Positions 1 through 10,899 of a stretch of DNA of 64,000 nucleotides are shown piece by piece. The position numbers were made by a program, and so were the translations under genes. The stretch spans positions 172,332,251 to 172,396,250 of the forward strand of contig CM060967.1 in the NCBI GenBank assembly GCA_030765045.1, given 5' to 3'. The notes beneath the pieces are model-generated. The model was not told the DNA's origin, ran no database searches, and saw only the letters and a list, made by a program, of their open reading frames with translations. Each line of letters begins with the position of its first letter. Within the stretch, counting starts at the first letter, position 1. The DNA is from Tenodera sinensis (taxonomy: Eukaryota; Arthropoda; Insecta; Mantodea; Mantidae).

Positions 1-103
1 AAAATTCACTTAAATGTTTTACTAACATTATTAAGGGTTCACTTTTGCAGAAATCCAAAAATAAAAAAACATTGATCACTTTGGCGAAAACTCTGTCATA
101 GGT

Positions 104-262
104 GTACTGTATTCCCATATTTCCCTTGTACCTAGAAGAAAATTAATAAGATAATTTGTACACTTGATTATATCGACTAACACGAAGTAGATAGAATAGG
201 TGTTATGAAGAATAGTTTATGCAGGAGTGAGCAGGGAAAGTCATGTGAGTGTAAAGCACAAG
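104..262 (+). mobile_element. Family A, 3' fragment (modules 7-8)
   Basis: It starts near TGTACTGTATTCCCATATTT and ends with GGGAAAGTCATGTGAGTG. Only the last ~160 bp of the family are present; the sequence to the left (1-103) is not recognisable family A. An A51 tract follows 60 bp downstream. Confidence 0.8.
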
Positions 263-321
263 TTTTCTTTGTACTTTTATTAAAATACGACCTTCTGTGA
301 AACCCAAAAAAGCGAAAACGG

Positions 322-372
<51 letters not shown>
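322..372 (+). repeat. Poly(A) tract, 51 A
   Basis: An uninterrupted run of 51 adenines. No tRNA-like head or LINE coding relic was recognised directly upstream, so its origin is unclear; it could be a retroposon tail or a slippage-expanded tract. Confidence 0.95.
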
Positions 373-373
<1 letters not shown>

Positions 374-1569
374 AATGCTGGAGTGATCGCGTTCCGTTTT
401 AACCAGATTTAGCTGTACCACCTTTTCCTCTCCGATTGAACAGTTGCAATTTCGACCGTCAGTTGTTTCGGCTTCGTTGTTTAGTGGCGACGCATCCATT
501 CCGTGTTTAGAAACATTTTAAGATTTTTAAAGAACTAGAAGCAATAAAACAGTTGTGTACTATTTAAAGTGATCAGTTTTCAGTGTAGAAGAATCCTATG
601 GACGTGCTTCTCCTTACCAAACAATCAAAAAGGTGAGTTGAGATACTTAAAATGCTGTGTTGAATCATTGTTTACTTTGTGGGCGATATTCTACGACGCA
701 ATTAAAATTGATGTATATTTAATGGACCTCGGATATTTCAGCATTGAGTTTCGTGTTGCTAGCTGCAATAACCAGCCTCAGATTTTTGTTTCCAAGATGT
801 TAAAATTAGGTTCTATCAATCAGTACATCGGGATTGTGAAGGATCTTGTGTGGGTTATCTTGGCCTAGGCCCTAGTGTGTTACTAGGTGTTCTGTGTAGT
901 GTCGTCTGCCAACCTAACAAACACGAACGCGCTGAAAACATCAACACTGCGTCACGAAATTGGCGATACCACATTTGTTGAAGAAATCGTTTGTGCGTCA
1001 CGAATTATATATGTATAAGCTATTCATATTTCCTGTGGTTGGCAACTTTCACATGGTTCTACGGATTTCACAGTTGCAGCTTTGGCAACGTCTACGTAGC
1101 AGCAATTGCAGATAATAGAAGCAGCTAGGCCGTGTAATACACGAGTCGAGGCCGCTTTCTATAGGATAACCTTTACATATTCAATTTAGGAACTTACACG
1201 ATTTTGGAATACGTAGGTATAACTTCATATAAATCACTGGGCGTGCCATTGTGTTTAGAACACTAACGTTAGTTTCTAAAAAGTTACATTAACTATGACT
1301 TTAATATGTATCTAAATGTATTAACTTCAACACATTTACAGTTACAGGTCGCGCGTTACTTCTTGACGAATGAAAATGTTATATGAAAGGTTGGATGCGA
1401 GTCAGTGCTCACCTTGTTCAGGAGCGCTGGCATGGAGCGGAGGTACAGTCTGCAGTGAGATGATGTGTCTTTGCGCACATGCTTCTGGGCTGAAGTAGTA
1501 CAACACTCAAATCAATTTATCACACTTCCAGTAATGTTAGCTACACGTAACCTCTATAACTGTTTCCAC
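373..1569. other. Unassigned stretch
   Basis: No recognisable gene or repeat. At 598-632 an ATG is followed by 35 bases with no in-frame stop and then AAG/GTGAGT, so a small first exon is conceivable but unsupported by homology. The 410-500 part is richer in CpG than its surroundings. Confidence 0.4.
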
Positions 1570-2434
1570 TTAACTTTCTTGCATTTCTTGTGTTCCCGAC
1601 ATTTCTCCCTCATCTTCTTTCTCGTCTGAATTGCTGTTATTTTCGTCGCTGCTTACCATTCCATTATCTTGGATAATAATTTGCTCAATCCTTTCTTCCA
1701 CAATGACATCTTTATCCCAGTATTCTTGTTCAATTTCATCGACTTGACAGTATGCCTTTTCCCCATTCTATTTGCCCAATTTCCTCAAATCTTTGCCTGC
1801 AGAGGATACAGGTGCCATGAAACCTGACCAACTGCTATGTATATACGTCTCATCTTCGTAAACTATTGGGCGTCCTTCAGCTCTGTATTTACGGAGACAA
1901 GTAAGATAGGTCTCGCGCAAAGAACGAATATTAAGACTTCCAATCAGAACACGCCTTTTATTTCTAGTCTTCCCCCACCTTAAAGCCCAATTTTTTAATC
2001 ACAATTCGAAGGCTAGTGAGTTTACCTTGAAAACTGATTGTCTCTCGCAATTTTTGTAATAGTCTTTTTAATTTAGGCGCAGTCTTTTCCGTAGCATAGA
2101 AATTGTATACAGTGCGTCGAATTACACACTTGTCGAAATCGTCGATTTCAGTGATTCATTTGGGGACGGCATGCTTCTTTCCTGGTGTACCAAAAGAAGT
2201 TCCTTCCTCTTCACGATTTTGTTTTTCTCCCACAATTCTGTGAACTGAACTGTGCGATATCTTGGAGGCTGCAGCATCTCTTTCTTGCACCTTCTGAATT
2301 TCTTTGAAGTACTTCGGAGAAAATCGATCTTTATGTTTGACTTCTTCCTTCATATACTCATAAACATTGGCAATAATCTCGCGACTTTGACTATGCAGAG
2401 TTTTTCAGTTTATTTTTGACAATGCAGGAGGCAT
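1570..2434 (-). pseudogene. Decayed, internally deleted DDE transposase (IS630/Tc1-mariner superfamily-like)
   Basis: On the minus strand the frame opens at 2434 (MPPALSK) and meets a stop after nine codons. It then reads SQSREIIANVYEYMKEE, a helix-turn-helix-like stretch, EEGTSFGTPGKK, a second stop near 2157, and DDFDKCVIRRTVYNFY. After a frameshift near 1975 it continues through KYRAEGRPIVYEDETY, where 'DET' matches the first catalytic Asp of DDE_3-type transposases common in insects. A third stop follows near 1770; the frame then resumes directly in the family's usual C-terminal segment (EIEQEYWDKD) and an acidic tail ending with TAA at 1570-1572. The catalytic middle is therefore missing. 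At least three stops, one frameshift and one deletion make it inactive. The exact transposase clade is uncertain. Confidence 0.75.
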
Positions 2435-2961
2435 TGTCACGAGTAAGTAACACGTAACTACGTAATTAACTAGCATTATTATAAAACACTTGCATGCATA
2501 CATCCGTACCGCACAAAACTTTTGCAGTCGACTGTATACATACACAACCGTGACAGAGGAAAACAGAGGTGTCTGCTATCGCAGCATAAACATTTGCTGA
2601 CCTGTTTATTAAGGGTAGGCAAGCTGACTGGATTTCTGCTCAAGGCCATTCGTGAAGAACAAACGCGCAACCTATAGTATACCAATGAAAAACACAAAAT
2701 TAATTTAAACGGCACATACTTATAATGCTTTGTATACTCATTTTAAAGTAATTGAAATTAATTTACTCCGCTGACGCTTTAGGAGAGGTTATGTGACATT
2801 TGACTTGGCACAAGTTATGTAGGAAGAGAGAAATTGGAATTTATATAATGTAAGTTGAGTATACAGCAAAATGTATATTTGAACCTAGTTTTTAGTTCCA
2901 CACTTTTATTTGTTATTATTACTTCACTGTAATTCTATGCGATCAAGTTTATGCTTCTTAA
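2435..2961. other. Unassigned AT-rich stretch
   Basis: No coding, SINE or family A signal was recognised between the transposase relic and the next family A locus. Confidence 0.5.
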
Positions 2962-3128
2962 TACCACATAGAGTAAATAAGAGGAAATATAGTATTCCAC
3001 ACAAAAGGTGGATGTCGAGATTTCGCCGGAAGTACATACTTCGAGACCCCCCTGAATAAAAAAAGAAACAAAAGAAAGCATTTGTAGAAATAGCTTTGTA
3101 TGTGTGTCTGTGTATGTCTGTCTGTGTC

Positions 3129-3130
<2 letters not shown>

Positions 3131-3206
<76 letters not shown>
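3131..3206 (+). repeat. (TG)n microsatellite in family A module 3
   Basis: About 38 perfect TG dinucleotides, flanked by degenerate TG-rich sequence on both sides. Confidence 0.97.
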
Positions 3207-3208
<2 letters not shown>

Positions 3209-3292
3209 TGTGTGTGTCCGTTCGCTTATGAACAACGTAACTCACACGGACATACACACACGCGCGCGTGCACCTTTTTCTAAAAATGCCGG

Positions 3293-3461
<169 letters not shown>

Positions 3462-3540
3462 AGGCGTCAAAATATATTTCGGGTGAAATCTCTACATCGA
3501 ATTTTTGGGTGGAATACTTACTAGTAGACAAAGTAAAAAT

Positions 3541-4335
3541 AGACATTATACATACAAGTGGGTTGTCAACATGTTCCATTAACTTCTGAATCGTCTGTTT
3601 GTCAAATGGTGTGATGTGTTTCGTAACGAAGTTTTTAAGCATAGGATGGTGTAGTTTCTAAAATGGTGTATTGGTATGTATAGATATGTAGATCTCCAAA
3701 GAACTCCAATGGTATTTGTGAATGTTTTTTCAACTCGAAAGGGAATGAGGGAGTTCTTTGAAAATGAAAGGATTTTTTAAGGAAGATTTTGAAATTTAAG
3801 AATACAAATTCATTTGCCTGTGCACTTGTGCTTTTTAGCTAAGAATTGTTCCTTATTAGACGTTTCAGCTTTAAAGTATCACCTTCTTAAAAGTTTCTGC
3901 AGTATAAGTAAGGAAATATCATTGACACGGAAAAGAAAATGCTGCCCTTTGGCGACGGGCCCCTAAACCCTCTCACCCACTCAGTCACAAAACTTAGATT
4001 TCATGACCAGAAAAGGAGTTATTTTGTTTTTTGAGGGATTTGAAGGCCTGCTGCCAAAACCTCGCAATAGTGCTAACAACGTTTCGAGGTGTGCATATTG
4101 CAGTGACTTAGTACAGAGGGACTGGCCGTGGGAGCGGCTGGTACAGTGGAACAATGAATGTGGCATGTGGCCTTCAATAGAGCAAGGTAGCACGACTTTA
4201 TCCGAATAGTAGAAGTTTCGTGCCGCTCTCGTTGGCAGTCTTTCGTTGCGTTATATCTAGAATGGTAGTTAGATTTATTCCCCGCTCAGTGGATATTTCT
4301 TCTAGCTCTTTCCTATGGGTTAAAGCACGTTAAAC

Positions 4336-4338
<3 letters not shown>
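3541..4338. other. Unassigned stretch before a poly(A) tract
   Basis: No homology recognised. The last bases (GGTTAAAGCACGTTAAACCTT) resemble a SINE 3' end and run straight into poly(A), so part of 4200-4338 may be the body of an unrecognised plus-strand SINE. Confidence 0.35.

Positions 4339-4398
<60 letters not shown>
4339..4398 (+). repeat. Poly(A) tract, 60 A
   Basis: An uninterrupted run of 60 adenines joined directly to a minus-strand tRNA-like segment. Confidence 0.95.
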
Positions 4399-4399
<1 letters not shown>

Positions 4400-4462
4400 A
4401 CTCCTCATTCGGGAATCGAACCCGGGACACCTCACGCAACGCAGCGGTGCTGCTTTAGACCA
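4399..4462 (-). mobile_element. tRNA-like SINE head fragment
   Basis: The reverse complement contains a perfect B-box-type GGTTCGATTCC inside a T-arm-like CCCGGGTTCGATTCCCGAATG, preceded by a weak A-box-like region. It abuts 60 A on the plus strand, so it is a truncated SINE rather than a functional tRNA. Confidence 0.6.
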
Positions 4463-5040
4463 GTTCTGGTTTATTAGCATATTTAAAATGCTGCAGAGCA
4501 GAACATATTACCTCATTTAAGTTGCAGAAATAGGTCTCTTCACAAAATGTCCTATTTGCTGTGAAAGTTGTGCTGCTCTTTTACTTTCCAACAAAATGGG
4601 ACACTCGTTAATTTTGGCGGTATAAACTGCGCTTGAGGGGATTCCACCATCTTAGAAAATTGAAAGAAGTTCCATTAGAAGTAAATTATCTAGGGATGGT
4701 GAGCCACTTTGTCATGTCAGAAGAAGGAGAATTTTCTTTTCACTGGGATCTCAATGGGCAGCTCAGAGAAAATCATCATTATCTTCACATGAGGAAACAG
4801 GGAACCAAGCGATTTCTGACTGCAGCTGGCCATCTTGCTATTTCTTTTGTGCTCCGTCCGCCTTTGCTAATAATTTGATCGGTTCTCTCTCTCTCTCTCT
4901 TAATTTTCTTGTAATAGAAATGCATGTGGCTCTTAAAGTCATTTTTATTTCTTTCTGAATCCATTAAATCGTCTTGAAGTCTCTATTTGTAAAGCCTTAG
5001 AGTTTTAAGGAGATTGTGTGAAGCATATTTCCTTTTATAT
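4463..5040. other. Unassigned stretch
   Basis: Contains a short (TC)n tract near 4886-4900; nothing else recognised. Confidence 0.5.
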
Positions 5041-5131
5041 TTTCGCTACTAAGTTGTAAGCCACCCAAATATTCGATACGGACATTTCACCGGAGTTTTT
5101 TGTGTTTGTGTGTCTTTGAGCGTGCGTGTGC

Positions 5132-5204
<73 letters not shown>

Positions 5205-5905
5205 TCTGTGTCTGTGAACACCATAACTTAAAATATTTAACTACTAAACTTGGTATTTAAGTTCAATATCTTTTAGGAGTGCGACACAAAGATTTTGAAG
5301 AAAATTCCCCAACCTCAAACTGCTCTTTACACGGAAGGTTTTTTGAAAACTTTTGTTTTCTCAAAAGTGCCGATTTTGATTAAAATACATGTTTAAGATA
5401 TTTTTATGAGAAATGAAATATGTATCTTGAATAATCTGAAAATGTACTCAAAAGCCCATGCAGTCTGAGTGAGTTTTCCATAACTGGTAAAGCTAAGAAA
5501 CATAAAATCTTTCTCAAAAAAAAAAAAAAATTAGATCTCGTTGAGGCATGCAATTTATGCGTAATAACCTTTTTTTGTTGAGTGAAGCATTTCGGAGATG
5601 TCCCGTGTTATTTGTCTGAATTTTGCAATACTTCTCACACAGGAATCCTTCGCTTTGTTATCTCCTGACCATACAAAGAGAACGGAATTTCAAAGTCATG
5701 ACATAGTTACCAGCTCTTAAAATATTTGACTATCGCTTGAAGTCTGCTGTATTCCCATATTCCCCTTGTACCTACAAGAAAAGTTGCAATAAGATCCATT
5801 GTGTAAATGTTTATCTCTATTAACATGAAGTAGATATAGGTTTAAGGCTGTGTTGGAATAGTTTGTACAAGAGTAGAGAAAGTCATGTGAATGCAACATA
5901 TTAGA
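5041..5905 (+). mobile_element. Family A, near-complete plus copy
   Basis: All modules are present in order, including (TG)n at 5135-5198, GATTTTGATTAAAATAC, ACATAGTTACCAGCTCTTAA and the 3' end GAGTAGAGAAAGTCATGTGA. A short poly(A) at 5516-5531 interrupts the middle. It belongs to the variant with TACTCAAAAGCCCATGCAGT instead of TGGCTATAGCCCATGTAGTC. Confidence 0.88.
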
Positions 5906-6050
5906 CAGGCAGGCACACACGGACCTTGTTCTAAAAATGCTTATTTGGATTCAGGGGGCCTCAAAACATGTTTGCGGTGAAACCTCGACGTCGAATTTTG
6001 GTGCATTATAATACTTGCCCAGTTAGCATACATAGGAGAGAAACATAATA
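5906..6050 (-). mobile_element. Inverted family A arm attached to the 3' end of the preceding copy
   Basis: Directly after module 8 the sequence reads CACACACGGACCTTGTTCTA, TTCAGGGGGCCTCAAAACAT and CTCGACGTCGAATTTTGGTG, which are modules 3-1 in reverse. The copy 5041-5905 is thus bounded by modules 1-3 at both ends in opposite orientation. Confidence 0.85.
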
Positions 6051-7171
6051 GTGTAGATACGTGAACACTTGGAACTGATACTTGAAAGATCAGGATTTCT
6101 CCGCGGATGAATCGGCTGACCAGGCAGCCTCTACGCGTAAGGTTATTCAGAGCTTTCGGGATACACCAGTTACAATTTCAAGTAATTTATCAATGTATGT
6201 GTTACATGAGGCGAAGCTGCTACATGATAATTTGTATCCTGGAAGCCGGGTGGGTCCCATGAAACGGCACTAGGTAAACTTAATGTACAAGCAGACTGAG
6301 GGAGTCACATTCAGAACGCAGTAAAACAATAGCAATATGTACCTGATTTAATATAACTGTAAATAGTTTCTGAATGGGAGGGATAAGCTAACCTAAAGCG
6401 TTATGTAAGAATGCATTTTCTTTTCTGCAATTATTTAATTCATTTAATGTGAATAAGACAATGAAATACAATGAAAAGAAAGATTTTGACTTGCAACCAA
6501 CTTTCAAATTAAAACCCAGTATTCTATTGTTCATCAATTTTAGTACATAGCATTATTTTTAAGAAATAAATGTTTTCATCAAAAAGGAATAATTATTTAT
6601 TGAACAAACATATGTTTCTTGAAGAAGTGAAAACAAGTGTGTAAACGCTTTTACTTAGATTTAATGTAAAATAAACGAATCCAAACTCTGCTTAGTGATG
6701 AATTTACCACAAGAAAAGAATCAATGTTCTTTTAATGAGTTTGAGATTGACAGCTAATTTCATCCACCAGCTTGGGAAAAACTGTTACCAACCAAAGACT
6801 GTTTTTTCCATTTTCTCTGGATAGTTTACAGTTCCTAATTTTCTACATGTAAATTAATCTTACATATTAAAAGCAAAGTATTTAAATGAAATAGGTAAGA
6901 TGCTGACCATCAGTTCTAACGTTCGGCAACCAAGCTAATAAAATTCTTCTTGTGAACAATTCACTACAAGAGCTCCACTGATTCAAAATATTTATTAAGG
7001 CAATGCACATGTGAAAATTGACCCACAATATGGAAATGTCACTTTGTGGTTTTTCTTTTTTTATTTCTTGGTATAGAAAGTTCAATGTTTAAACTATCAT
7101 ATTTCATTTTAATTTTGCTCGTTACTGCTATGTCAATGGGCAATGTGATTGTGTGTGCCTGTGTGCGGGTA
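6051..7171. other. Unassigned AT-rich stretch
   Basis: No gene, splice-flanked exon or repeat family recognised. Small open frames have no familiar motif. Confidence 0.5.
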
Positions 7172-7186
7172 GGGGGGGGGGGGGGG
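7172..7186 (+). repeat. Poly(G), 15 G
   Basis: A perfect mononucleotide run following GTGTGCGGGTA. Confidence 0.95.
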
Positions 7187-7551
7187 AGCATTGTCCTGTT
7201 TAATGCAATTCTGTACCTAACTCACTAAATGTGTTAATTTTTATCCCACAAGGCTGAAATTTTAACCACAGTAACACTGTGTGTTGGTGCACCTATGATC
7301 TTTGGTTTGAAAGGAAAAACTTTTACATGTAAATTTGGTAATATTTGCTTCAATGATGAGCATTTGAATAAAACTGAAATTTTGTATCACCAGCAACAAT
7401 ATGACGACGGTCTCGTCAATGTATTTTGCTGATCTTTAAATGTTAAATAAATCAATTTCAATATGCAAGTCTAAATTTTAAAATTCTTTAAGTTCTTAAT
7501 TTTATTTACTGTTTATACTGACAATGAATATGCATAAAAGGGCTTCTGGGC
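7187..7551. other. Unassigned AT-rich stretch
   Basis: Nothing recognised. Confidence 0.5.
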
Positions 7552-7554
7552 AAA

Positions 7555-7586
<32 letters not shown>

Positions 7587-7587
7587 G
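7552..7587 (+). repeat. Composite A27G9 homopolymer
   Basis: 27 adenines run directly into 9 guanines. No retroposon body was recognised upstream. Confidence 0.95.
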
Positions 7588-9232
7588 TTTTGAGAGACGT
7601 GCAGAGTATGGCAGAAGGGTGCTAAAACCACTAGCAGCGACTAAAACTGGTAAAACTTTCAGCAGAACAGAAGAAGAGGGCTGCAGAGGTTCCAATGTAT
7701 TCAGCAGGGCAGTTTAGAGCTAGGTAAATTTGAAAAATTTTAAAAAACAAACTGACTAAAGGTTTAAAGCTTATTTTCTCAAAAACCATTTTTACAGCAT
7801 TTTATTGTACAAACTGTTCTGCAACGTGAGGTTTTCAAAGAATTCTTAAAAATTTTTATAGTTAAAAAAATACATAAATAAACCCACAAGGCACTAATGT
7901 ATAGTTATTTTCAGCAGGAAGTGTAAAAAGAATACAGACTGGAAACTTTTAAGAGTATTAAGAACTATGGCAAAATAGAATGGGATTATTGCCACTATTT
8001 GCATTAATTCTTTATTAGATACTCGCATGTGCCTTGTCAGTTCGTCACGTGCTGCTGTCTAGCGCACCTTCGGGATTCTCTGCAGCTGCCTGCCAGACTT
8101 GCAGAGGTCTTAGCGGACGACAAAACAGCGGCTGACATGTATGGTACTTTTATTTGCTTTTCACACACTCTTCTTAACGTGACTAAACAAGAAAAACGAG
8201 ATGCACTCCAATTACCACAATGGCATCTGATAGTCGCCGCTTGACTATGACGTCACACACGGAGGAAAAGTTAGGTGGCAGGCCTTGTTATTTAGGACGT
8301 ATTGACCCGGGTCAACGCTCTAACCGTTCGGCCACTGCGCCGCCTCCGTGCAGTTTATTCACTAAAATGAAGTTCAGCTACAATACTGTTAGATGACATG
8401 CATATCTCAGTTTCTTCGAAATTATGGCTTAGAACAACGTTCTTTCTATATGGTCTTCATTTGTGTGCACCCTATTTCTTACTGGTATATAAAAAATGCG
8501 CGCTTATTTTGTTGATGTCATGTTAAAAGTAGAGTATGCACTTGTTGAAATTTTAGGCTTCCGAGTGCAATTCTGCTCACTGAAATACAAATATTGCTAT
8601 TATATAAGGTAGGCTAATGTTCTTTATGGCACTGGAAAATAACACGCCAGCAGAATTGTGCACGTTTCAATGCTATGAAAGAAGGAAAACCGAGCAAGCG
8701 GCCGTGAAAGTTTAATTGGCAAATATGGTAAGTAATGTGCTCGTTTAAACGCAAATAGAGGCGAGGCTCGATTCGCTAACCAGCGACGAGGTTAAAGATA
8801 GTTTGAAACTCATTTCAAACCCTCCAATGTCTCCGATTTTCGACGTACGTACAGGTTCTACCAAAAGTTTAACAGATGGGGCCTGTGATCTTCAAACACA
8901 GTTTTACTGTTTTGGGCGCACTGCAGCCTTGCACGGTGATACTATTTCAAGAGTTGGATGTCCCTCCAAGTTCTCGACGGTTTTTCGTCCTGAGGGCAGT
9001 TACTACTCCACCTTTCGATGTCATAATTCTCTCCTCCTGGGGAGATGCAACTCTTGGCCTACCACTTCGCTCCAGGTCTGAACTTTTCCAACTTCTCGTA
9101 CATTTTTTATTGTTTGTACCACATACATTTTAGTTAACCCCAGATGAATTGAAATATCTCTGTATAGCTTGCTGCACTTATGTATACCAATCACTTGCTA
9201 TTTAATGTCTTTATTCACGTTTTTCATCCAGC
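7588..9232. other. Mostly unassigned stretch
   Basis: No coding homology recognised. It holds one tRNA-like fragment at 8300-8350, listed separately. Confidence 0.45.
8300..8350 (-). mobile_element. tRNA-like (Ser/Leu-type head) SINE fragment
   Basis: The reverse complement reads GGCGGCGCAGTGGCCGAACG then GTTAGAGCGTTGACCCGGGT, an A-box-like head similar to the SINE type 2 copies elsewhere in the window. No B box or tail follows, so it is a truncated head. Confidence 0.5.
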
Positions 9233-9359
9233 TTTACTGTCTCTATTACGTAGAGAAACTATTACATTGCATCCAAAAATTTGATGTCGTTATTTTCCGG
9301 AAATACCTATGTTTTGAGGACCCCTGAATCCAAAAATCATTTTTAGAACAAGGTCCGTG

Positions 9360-9364
<5 letters not shown>

Positions 9365-9454
<90 letters not shown>

Positions 9455-9464
9455 TGTGTGTGTG
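9365..9464 (+). repeat. (TG)n microsatellite in family A module 3
   Basis: About 100 bp of TG with single interruptions (TCTG, TTTG), ending in (GA)n. Confidence 0.95.
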
Positions 9465-9700
9465 AGTGAGAGAGAGAGAACAGCATAACTGAAATTTGAA
9501 AAGTCGGGTAGAAACCAAAGTTAGTATTTAAGTTTAATGTCTTGAATGCGACACGAAGATTTTGAAGACTATTCCTCAACCATAAGCTAATCTTTACATG
9601 TAAAAATTCTCGAAAATTGTTTTCCTCAAAAATAATTGCTCCAACAATTTTGATTCAAATTTCATATTTTTAAGATATTTTAATGACAAATGAAGTGCAA

Positions 9701-9830
9701 GGCTGGCTCCGTAGCGCAGTTGGTAGAGCACCTGCTGTGCAAGGGGTCCCCGGTTCGATTCCCGGCAGGGGGGTGCGAATTTTTCTTCAGCCAGGATTAT
9801 TCCTCATCCATACCTGAGTCTGGAAGTGTA
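9701..9830 (+). mobile_element. SINE type 1 (tRNA-derived), 5' head
   Basis: An A box TAGCGCAGTTGG (9712-9723) and a B box GGTTCGATTCC (9752-9762) sit at tRNA-like spacing, with anticodon-loop-like CTGCTGTGCAAGG. The body matches the full copy at 31724-31996 through TTATTCCTCATCCATACCTG and GAGTCTGGAAGT, then breaks off at the join with a second SINE. It is not a functional tRNA because the 3' acceptor side does not close. Confidence 0.85.
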
Positions 9831-9834
9831 ATGG

Positions 9835-10024
9835 TGGTGCCGTGGCTGAGTGGTTAGACCGCTCACCTACCACCTAGGCGGGACCCGCATGTGGTATTCG
9901 TGGTGGACGAAGCGGCGGGTTTTCTCCGGGTTCTCCGGTTCTACGCGCCATCCTCTGCTCCCCGACAGGCGTTTGACCCTAGGCACTGGCGTGTAAGTCC
10001 TAGGGGGTGAAAGCCGTATAAACA
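9835..10024 (+). mobile_element. SINE type 2 (tRNA-derived), B-box-deleted copy
   Basis: It shares GCCGTGGCTGAGTGGTTAGA, CCACCTAGGCG, ATGTGGTATTCGTGGTGGAC and CCCCGACAGGCGTTTGACCC with the full copy at 45515-45875. About 15 bases containing the B box are missing (GGCGGGACCCGCATGTG). It lies head-to-tail behind the SINE type 1 head. Confidence 0.85.
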
Positions 10025-10170
10025 CAACGTAATTTCAAAGTCTTTGTTTAGCGACCAGCTTTAATAAATTTGACTATCGCTCATGGTAACATGAAGGAAA
10101 TACAGGAACAAGGATTTATATATTTAGTACAAGAGCAGAGAAAGTCATGTGAGTGTAAACATCAGACTTT

Positions 10171-10262
10171 TTGTGCTCTTCACAGACACGCAAACAGAGC
10201 TTTCAAATCTCTACATCTTATAGATACTCGCTCTAGAACTACGCAGTAGCGAAAGTAAAAAG
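10171..10262 (-). mobile_element. Inverted family A arm after the copy at 9233
   Basis: After CATCAGACTTTTTGTG the sequence reads CTCTTCACAGACACGC and ends ACGCAGTAGCGAAAGTAAAA, i.e. modules 4 to 1 reversed. The central part (TCAAATCTCTACATC) is shortened. Confidence 0.7.
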
Positions 10263-10730
10263 CAAATAATTAAGATAAGGTGCAACGCGCTCCTGTGCAG
10301 CGCTATAATGATATAATGATAAGGGAGTAACTTGAAGACTCTCCTAATTGTTATCAAACGCGCACGCGCATGGCGATAATGTGTTGGGTTCCCCATTAGG
10401 AGCTTAACTGTTGCTTTCAGCGAGGTAAAGAGAAACCACGACAAAATATTACATGCTTTACCCTTCATTAATGAAGCAACGTTAGCCTTATGAAGGATAA
10501 CTTTCAGCACAACGCTAAAACAACAAATCGTATACCTTAACCTACATGAGTGTAACAAATATGTACAATACTCGTAATTATGGTGCATACGGAACCGTGT
10601 CGCACACAAAATTAAATTATGTAAAACATTTGCAGCCATTTACCTTCCTGACCAGCGATTTCAAAGAGGGAGTTTGCTTTTACCTCCTTACACTATACGC
10701 GGACTTTGTCTATGTGTTCATTAGTTCATT
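10263..10730. other. Unassigned stretch
   Basis: A 142-codon minus frame (10211-10639) runs through it but shows no recognisable motif and overlaps the family A arm, so it is treated as chance. Confidence 0.4.
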
Positions 10731-10899
10731 AATTTTTGGATGCAATGCAATACTTCCTCTACGTAATAGAGGCGGTAAAGCTTTATCCTTTTTTTTTTTT
10801 TTTTTATTCAGGCTGCCGCAAAACATATTTCCGGCGAAAACTCGACATCGAAATTTTGGGTCGAACACAATTACTTATACGTAGTATAGAAAAGAAAAA
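10731..10899 (-). mobile_element. Two partial family A 5' arms in the same orientation
   Basis: AATTTTTGGATGCAATGCAA with CTTCCTCTACGTAATAGAGG (10731-10771) is one module 1-2 end. After a T17 tract (10789-10805) a second arm runs from TTCAGGCTGCCGCAAAACAT to TACGTAGTATAGAAAAG (10806-10899). The partial duplication suggests nested or tandem insertion. Confidence 0.7.

Larger units (their letters stand above)
9233..10170 (+). mobile_element. Family A plus copy, middle replaced by a SINE pair
   Basis: Modules 1-5 are intact with (TG)n at 9365-9464; the sequence stops at TAATGACAAATGAAGTGCAA. Two joined SINE segments follow (9701-10024), and family A resumes at ACGTAATTTCAAAGTCTTTG, ending with GCAGAGAAAGTCATGTGAGT. 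About 300 bp of module 5-6 sequence is missing at the join. Confidence 0.85.

Noticed and set aside
9701..9775. A functional tRNA gene
   Set aside because: A and B boxes are good, but the acceptor stem does not close and SINE body sequence continues directly; it matches the SINE at 31724-31996.
10211..10639. 142-codon minus frame as a gene
   Set aside because: It overlaps a family A arm and has no recognisable domain.
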